From contig NZ_CP059693.1 of assembly GCF_028657945.1 (NCBI RefSeq), positions 2,294,001-2,358,000 of the forward strand: a stretch of DNA of 64,000 nucleotides. Direction: 5' to 3'. The notes below the pieces were generated by a model. That model was not told the origin of the DNA. It ran no database searches and saw nothing but the letters and a program-made list of their open reading frames with translations. Shown here piece by piece: positions 16,060 to 25,000 of the stretch (position 1 is the stretch's first letter; each line of letters begins with the position of its first letter). This DNA is from Thalassomonas haliotis. GTDB taxonomy: Bacteria > Pseudomonadota > Gammaproteobacteria > Enterobacterales > Alteromonadaceae. The translations under genes and the position numbers were made by a program.

Positions 16060-19000
16060 ATGATTAAATTATTACGTGATTATAAAGATCTGTCTTTAGT
16101 GGTTTATTTTCTGCTTAGTGTAGCCAGTTTACTCGCACCTACAAAAGCGTTTGCTGCAACAGAGATGTGTAGTTCGCGTCCTGTGACAGAATTATATGTC
16201 GGTGTGTCAAAGGCTTTAAATTTAGGTTCAACTTGGAACAGAAAGTATACCAGTATAGTAATCAATGGAACTTCTTTTCCTACAAGTTGGAACTATAGTA
16301 TTACAGCAAGCTCTTCACTTCTTGGCCAGCATACTGGTGTTGCGAAGGGAACTTATGGTTCGGGGGATTCTCAGCAGGCTATACAATGTACCTTTACAGT
16401 AAAGGTATATCCACTTACAAATCCCACCTATAGCTGGAATGCACTGCCATCTACAGTTATTCCTAATCAAAAAGTTACATTACGTGTAACCGCTAATGAT
16501 AGTGGAAACGATCTTAAATCTCTGACGATACAAAGAGAAACTTCGTTTCGTTGGGAAGATATAGAGAAGTGTTCGGCAAGCTCTGTTGGCAAGATAGTTT
16601 GTGAATCAGAATGGAGCAGTAGCCAAGTAAAAGAGCATAAATTTAGGGCTGTGGCTTATGATAACCGAGGCGGTCATTACAGTAGTACAAAAACTATTAA
16701 AGTTTTAGAAACGAATACACCTCCGTGGTTTAAATCTTTCTCGCCGTCGGCAAGCAATACCACACTACTTCCTGGTGAAGGAATCACTATTTCGACAGAA
16801 GTGGCTGATTCGAACAGTGACTCAGGTAATCGGCTAAAATGGACAGAATTATGCCACGGCAGTAGCAATAAGAGTAATTGTAACCGGATAGAATTATGTT
16901 CGTATTCTCCCCGAAAAGCGATCGCTTCTTGTAATGAACCCAGCTTTAAACCCAGTGCCACTACCTATATTTGGGCGCAAACCAATGATGGTGAGTTTAC
17001 GGTAAAATCGGATGCCAAAAAGCTCACCATAGATGCCAAACCCAGCGGTGGTATAAGTTTAAGTACGAGTGTTGTTTTACAAAACAAAACTATCAGCTCT
17101 ATTAAAGCAACCACATCAGATACAGATATTAAAAAAATACAATTGTGTTACGGCGTTGAAAATTACTCGGGAACCAGTTGTAGCGGTGTAATAGCAACTT
17201 GTACCGGTAGCGGAATAACAAGTTGTCCTGTAACTAATTGGAAGGCCAGCCTCACGCCCAAGCGTTGGGGCATTTATGCCGTGTTCACCGACAATAACAA
17301 TCAGGTAAGTTCATCGGGAGCAAAAACATTAACGGTAACTAGCGGGCTACAGGTCGGTATTACATCTCCAAGTAGTGGTAAGAGTTATACTGCGGGAGAG
17401 TCTATTTCATTTACTGCCAAAGTGGAAGGACTGCAATCGGGGGCGTTAACATCAGGACTGAGTAAGATTGAACTCTATGCTAATGGTAGTAAAGTCTACT
17501 CTCATACAGCAAATATCTGTAGTAACTTTATCAGTAAAAGTTACAGTGGGAACTTTAGTTTAGCTGCCAGTGGTTCATACAATTTAAAGGCAAAAGTATT
17601 TGATTGCGAAGGCAATACCAGCGAGAGTGGTTTGGTACCTATTACCATCAAGACTGCGGGACCAACTATAGCTCCGACGGTGAAACTTTCAACCGGTAGT
17701 CCGTCAACCAATGGCCGTTATAATGTTTCGGCAGCTATGGTGCCTAATGCAACTCATATTTATCTTTATGAAAATGGTGTTTCTTTAGGGGTTAAAAGCG
17801 GTAGTAACCCTAGTTGGACGAGAACTAAATCTCATAGTCAAAATGGCACTTATACATATTGTGCAAAAGCATGGAGTTCGGCTGGTAGCATCAAAGGATC
17901 TGGTACCAAATGTAAAACCATGGTGGTGGCGGTTGCTGAGGCAAGACCTGCTGCACCGAAATTCAATAACATATCATTACAACAAACCAGTGCTTATACC
18001 GTTAGCTGGCCCGCGAATGATTCCTTGACCCGTAAGTTTAAATTGTATGGCAGTAAGGGCAGTTTAGCGAACCCTAGCTGGCAGTTGATTTATCAAGGCA
18101 GTGGTAGAAGCTTTAGCCAAACCAACCCGGTTGTCGGTGATTACAGTTATCAATTAAATGCCTGTAATTCTGAGGAAAAATGTACTGCTGGACAGCAGAT
18201 GACGGTAAATCATATAGGTCCTTATTTACAATCCGCAGCCTTTAATAGTGCTTGTGGCGCTCATTGTTTAACCTTGACCGGTACTGCTTTAACAGCGGGC
18301 AGTGAAGTTGCAATTAAGCCGCGTAACAGTACGGAAACGTTCCGTTTTTCCGGCAGTAATTTAAGTGTGGTTAATGCCAGTACCTTAAATGTACAAACCA
18401 ATAATAGCGTATATGAAGGGCTAACCGATGGTGGTTTAACTATTACCGTTACTAACGGTATTGTTAATGCACCTGCCGCAACAATAGTGATAGATGAAAC
18501 CGGCAGTATTTTAGCCGCTCCTCAGGTGACGCTGTCAACTGCCAGCCCGTCAACCAATGGCAGCTACACAGTTTCAGCGAACCTGGTAAAGCATGCTACT
18601 CAAGTTTACCTCTATGAAAATGGCGAACCTCTTGGTTATCAAACCGATAGCAACTCTAGCTGGGATATAAGTAAATCTTATGAACAAAATGGTGTTTATA
18701 AGTATTGTGCGAAATCGTGGAGCCCTAAAGGCAGCGAAACAGGCACAGACACTAAGTGTCAAACCATGGTGGTGGAGATCCCAGAGGCATTGTCTGCAGC
18801 CCCTAAACTTAATGCTTTAGCCTTGCAGCAAGCAAGTAGCTATGACCTAACCTGGCCAGACGGTGATGCTTTGACGCATCATTTCAAGCTCTATGGCAGT
18901 CAGGGGGATTTAACTAATCCTAACTGGCAGGAATTATATAACAGCGATGGCAACAGTAATGGCAATCGCTATCAGCAGAAGAACCTGATTGCAGGAAAAT

Positions 19001-22000
19001 ACAGCTATCAGTTAGCTGCTTGTAATTCAGAAGACAGGTGTGTTGACGGTCATCAGGTAACTGTTGAGCATATTGCGCCTGATTTGCAAAAGGCTGAATT
19101 AAATAGTGCCTGTGGTACAAACTGCTTCACCCTCACCGGTATTGCATTAACGGCAGACAGCAAGGTAGATGTTCAGGTGCGTAATAGCGCCGAAACTTTC
19201 CGTTTTTCAGGCCATGCATTAAACCTGGTTGATCTTAATACCTTAAATGTACAAACCAACAACACCGTAAAACGGGGGCTGGACAATGGCGGCTTAGTGG
19301 TTAAGGTCACCAATAGTGTTATCAATGCACCGTCAGCGATGTTAGTAGTTGATGAAACCGGCAGTAATGAACGCATTGATTTGATTAATCACTCACCGAG
19401 TCTCAGTGATAACGGCACCATTTATGTTGGTGTTGGCGAAAAAATATATGCCCTTGATCCAAGAAATGGTGAAACCAATAACGGTTGGCCTTATGTGACC
19501 GGCGGCGATGTGGTTGCCACACCGACATTAGGAAAAGATAGCCAGCAGCAAGATTTGGTTTATGTCGGTTCAAAAGATTTTAATTTTTATGCTTTAAACC
19601 AGGCTGGACAGAAATTATGGAACACAGCAACCCGTGGTGAAATTATCGCCCCGGCGGAGCTGGATCAGGATAATCAATTATATGTTGGCTCAATGGATAA
19701 AGCCTTATATGCCTTAGATGCCAGAAATGGTGAGATCCAGTGGCAGTATCCGTTACCGGAAGGGATCAGCCAAAAACCACGTTTGTTTGCCAACGGCCTG
19801 ATTTATGTCACCACTGATGATGAACAGATCCATATTATCGACCGCCAGGATATCGGTAAATATGCATTAAAATGGCAAGATATCGATAACTCCCTTATTC
19901 GTGATAGTCTTGATCACTTAGGTAACTGGCAACCGCCGCAAGACAGCGTATCTGACCTGTATGTTATCAACCGGTTATTTTATGGGGTATTAGACAGGGC
20001 ACCAACAGAGCGTGAATTAACTTTCTTTGCCTATGCCAGTTACATGGGCATGTCTTTAGATGAAATTACCCGGGCATTTTTATTGTCCGATGATGGTAAG
20101 GCCAACTATCCGGCCAGCGACAGTAATGCCGCCTTTTTAGATAAACTTTATCTGGCGTTATTCCAGGGCTTTGATTACGAGTTAGTGGCGGGGTATAACA
20201 AAAGCCATTGGCTGGCTCAGCTTGATGGTGGTCAGAGCCGTGCATCAGTAACACGTGCCTTAATAGGCTCGCTTGAATATGGTTATTATACCAATAATGC
20301 GGTGCTGGCATCCTGGTACTATTTCTATGGTTATTGTGAGCTAAGCAACGGTTGTGCCTTTGAAGGCGATTCAGATAACGACGGTTACAGTGATCTCTTT
20401 GAAATTGAACATGGTTATAACCCGTTAGATCCGTTTGATACTCTGGTTGAAATACCAGAAATTAGTGCAAGCTCGCCACAGCTGGGAGAGTTCAGCCTGA
20501 CCATCACCAGCAGTGAACAAGCGGCTACTGATATCAGCTATTACCAGCTCTATCAATCGATAGGAGATGGCGACTTTGTCTTAATGCCTGAAAAAGCGCA
20601 AATATCTGCCGCCGGCACTAGTACCTTAATTGCAATGACTAAAGGGGTTGGCAATTATCGTTATCAGGTAAAAGCCTGTAGCGGCGTGCTTTGCAGTCAA
20701 GCTTCCTCGTCTGCGTTTGTCAGAATAACCGACAGCGTTATTGAAAATGCGATTAACCCGGAACCTGCACCACAAGTGGTTGCAGCTAAAAATGCGCCTA
20801 CTCAGGATGAGATCAATACCTCAGCCTCATACCTGATGACGTCCGGCTCGTTTAAGATCACCGAAAACGGTACCGCAAGCTTTGAATTACCGATAAACCT
20901 GCCGCAAGGTATTGCCGGGGTAACCCCTGGTCTATCTCTGGCCTATGACAGTCAACGAGGTGAATCTTCTGCCGGTGTTGGCTGGAGTGTTTCCGGTGGC
21001 TCTGCTATCAGCCGTTGTCGTCAAACCCAGGCGGTGGATGGCCAGTTCACCGCCTTAACGTTGGATGAAAATGACAGGTATTGTCTGGACGGACAGCGCC
21101 TGATTCTGGTTGACCATGACAGTACCCCGGCAGAAGGTACAGTAGGTGCCCATTACCGCACTGAAATTGACAATGGTTTGAAAATTACCGTAGAAACCGA
21201 TGCAACAACCGGTCAGATGATCTTTAAAGTTAAGGGGGAAGACGGTAGTACCCGGGTTTACGGTGGTAGTGAAAACTCAGAAACGCAAATCAATGATGTT
21301 ACCATTACCTGGTTATTGCGCACGACCAGCGATAATATCAACCACGATGATAACCTGATCACTTATAGCTACTTACATGATGATATTGGCTTGAAAGAAG
21401 CTGTATTGTCGGCGATTGATTATAGTGGCAACCGGGTTGCCCTGAATTATCAAAGTGGCCGGGTGAGAAGTTCAGGTTACATTCAAAAGGTTCGTACCAC
21501 AGCCAGCAGTGAGCTGACCGGCATTGAGGTATATAACCACTTTAATGACAATATCTTAACCTATGACCTGAGTTATGAAGAAAATAATATCGGTCGTCGT
21601 GAACTTAAGAGCATTAAAGAATGTGCCGGTACTGTATGCAAACAGCCGATTAGCTTTGAGTATCGTCCAACCGTAGTTGCTGATGAAGTCGAATTTGACG
21701 AAGTGAGCGACGTCTTTACCACAACCGATAAGCTGGCTAATGCTATCGTTCAGGATGTTGATGGTGACGGGAAAAATAACCTGATCACTTTGGTACACCT
21801 TGAAGACAAAAATTATCAGCTGTGTATTGATGAAGGTAATGACATAGCTTGCCTTGATTTTGTCCGTGAAAATGCTGATGATCAGGTGCCCATGGTGATC
21901 ACCGATGCCAACGGTGATGGTCTGATGGAAATTTTGGTTAATGTTGCCGATGATGAAACGAACTTAACTGACAACTGGCTGCAAACAGAGCAGGTAGATG

Positions 22001-25000
22001 GCACGCTGACTGAGTTGAGCAAACCTGATATCGTTGGTTATGGTTACTTCCAACATACCACTTCTATGCGTAGCTTTGATTTTAATGGTGATGGTTATAA
22101 CGATCTGATATCTATAGATCAGGAAGCGATAAAAGATACCATCAACGTTAGTTATTGGGACGTGAGTGAACAAGCGTACCAGCCAATTAAGAAAATAACG
22201 GACTTCTCTAGTGATAATGTGAGCACGAGCACGAGTCGTGGCTGGTTTGTTAACAAAGATATCTTTAAAGGCGGCTGGCAATCGGTTGACTTTAATGGCG
22301 ATGGACTTGGCGATATTATTGCTTGGGCATGCGATAACAGCTGTAGTGGGGATACCCAGGGTGACAGGTTGCAAATCTTTACCAATACCGGTGATGGACT
22401 TGCATTTGAGCGCTCTATGTTTGTCAAAGGTAAGTCTCTGACTTCTGGAGATTTTAACCAGGATGGTTTTACCGACTTCTTGTTGTTTAGCGATCAAAGT
22501 AACCGTTGGGTAGTGTATCTCAACAATGATGGCGGTTTTATCAATCAGTCGATTCATCTTGGCGGTCTTGGTCTGGATATCAGTGATGAAATTACCCCGA
22601 CCCTGGCAGATGTCGACAGTGACGGTAATCTTGACCTGATTGTTTATGCCGAGAAGAAATGGTATCGCTTTGAATGGTCGCCGGAAGAAAATCAATTTGT
22701 CCTCGATCCGCAAGTCTTTATGACAACAGGAGAGCTGGATGCCACCGATGGTGATGTTGCTTACTTTACCGATTGGGATAACAATGGCCGTATTGATTTC
22801 TTGGTGAAAACCGAAAGAAATGTTAAAGCCTATATGAATCTCAATGCCCCGGTGCAACCAGGATTAATGTCTGAAGTGATCCAGGCCAATGGTTTAGATC
22901 ATAGTATTGAATACGGCAAGATGAGCGATGCCGATTTATATGAAAAAGGCGATAAAAAGTATGAACAGACAGTGCAAAGTTTCAGCAATGTACGTCGTAT
23001 CAGTGTTATTGGTAGCTCGCCATTAGTAAAATCGGTAACCAGCGGTGCGCCGAGTACCAATGAAATTAATGCTACCACCAATGTGCAATATCGTTATAAA
23101 GGCGCCCAGACCATGCTGGGTGGCCGTGGTTGGTTAGGTTTTGCTGAAATCAGTACTATATCTGATAAGGACGGTCATACCTTAACAAATACCACCAAGT
23201 ACATTCAGGATTATCCGCGTGTTGGTAGGCCGTATTACGGGTTACAAATGCTTAGTGGTGAAGTATTGCCGATCAGTGAAAATCGAAGTCTTTATACCGT
23301 AGTCAGTAAAGCTGCCTTAAATGATTTGCGTTATTACCAGGTATATAACGCCGAAAACCGTAACTGTCAGGCTAATATCAGCCGGGATAGCAGCTTAAAT
23401 TATAGCGTTAGTGATTATTTATGTAGTCAAACATTAACAAAAGAAAATAGTGATGGCGATGTAATCAGTACTGTTACTAGCCAATATAGTAAGTCAGACT
23501 CAGGTGACTTCATTGTTCCAAACCCTTATGCAAGCGGTAGTGTAAATACTGTCCCAGATGGCTGGTTAAGCCAGACTGAAGTGACTAGTAACTATATTAA
23601 ACCGGGGCGTTTATCTAGTACAACGACAATACAAAAACGTCAGGGACAGGATAATATTGAGCGTAATAGCGCTTTTGGCTATTACCCTGAAGGGCATCAG
23701 CATCAGGATATGCTGTGGTATGAAGAAGTAGAGCCTGAAGGTGATTGTAAAAGTTACTTAAAAACCAGCAGAAAATATGATGCCTGGGGTAATGAGATCG
23801 AGCGCAAAATCACTAATAAAGCGGACTGCGAGCAAACAATTAACCGTGTCGTGATTAATTCTTATGATGATGAAGGTCGTTATCTGGTAAGTACTGCTAA
23901 TGACAGTTACGTTACTAATACTGTATTGGCACGTAATACACTAGGGTTAGCGCTTAAAAGCAGAAATACCGACGGCTTAGAAACTGATACTGTATATGAT
24001 CCCTTTGGTAATTTTGTATATCGTTATAATGCCAGCGGAAGTCAGACTAGCAAACTTAATAAAGCCTGCAGTAATAGTGATTGTTATATGCAAGTGGTTA
24101 GCAGCACAAATGGTGTAGCTAAAAAACAAGACTATGTTGATATGACGGGTCGTATTTACCGTAGCAATACTGTTGATGTCTTTGGTAACTGGCACAGCAG
24201 TTATGTTATCTATGATAAATATGGTCGGGCGATTGGTAAACAGGCCCCGGGCTTGTTAGCCACAGAAATATCATACGATATTTTTGATCGTAAGATATCT
24301 GAAAGCGATCCTAATACTGGTTTATCTAATAGTGCAGAGGTAAATGGCCTGGTGCAGACCACTACCGTCAGGGGAGATATTTCAGGGGGAAGTCAGGTAC
24401 GTATTATTACCTTAAATGCTTTTGGAGAGAAATTAACCGTTGAGGATACTCAAGGGAACGTACTTACCTATGGTTATAACAGTGAAGGTAAACTTATTTC
24501 GGTGCATAACAGTGTCGATGATGTAGTTACGGTTAAAAATATTTATGATGATTTAGGCCGTAAAATCGAGATGTATGATCTTGATGCCGGTGACTGGAGC
24601 TATCAATATAATGCGCTTGGACAAGTGGTATCACAAACCGATGCCCGTGGTGTAAAAACTGTTACATCTTATGATGATTTAGGTCGTAAAACGCAGCAAA
24701 CGGTGACCGGTGAAAATACCAGTTATTGGCGCTATAACCAGCATCAGTTAATTGAAGAGCGATCAGGTGATTGGCAGCGTTTTCATTACTATGATAGTTT
24801 AGGGCGTAGTGTTGCAGTATTAACTTCATTGGATAACAGCACCAATTGTCAGGCAGGAGTCAGTTATAACAGTACTGCCAGTGAATTACGCATAAATGAT
24901 ACCCGCTTAAATGATCCTGTATCTAGCCGTTGTGTGGTTCAGCAAACTAAATTTGACAGTTTTGGTCGGATATTTCAGCAATTTGATGATTATCGCCATT

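Noticed and set aside
16021-16060. Frameshift splitting one giant gene into two
   Set aside because: The second giant has its own ribosome site and signal peptide, so the genes are separate.
21964-22857. Minus-strand open frame of 297 codons inside the RHS giant
   Set aside because: It lies opposite the FG-GAP/VCBS repeats; its Ile/Thr-rich translation is a shadow of repeated Asp/Gly codons.
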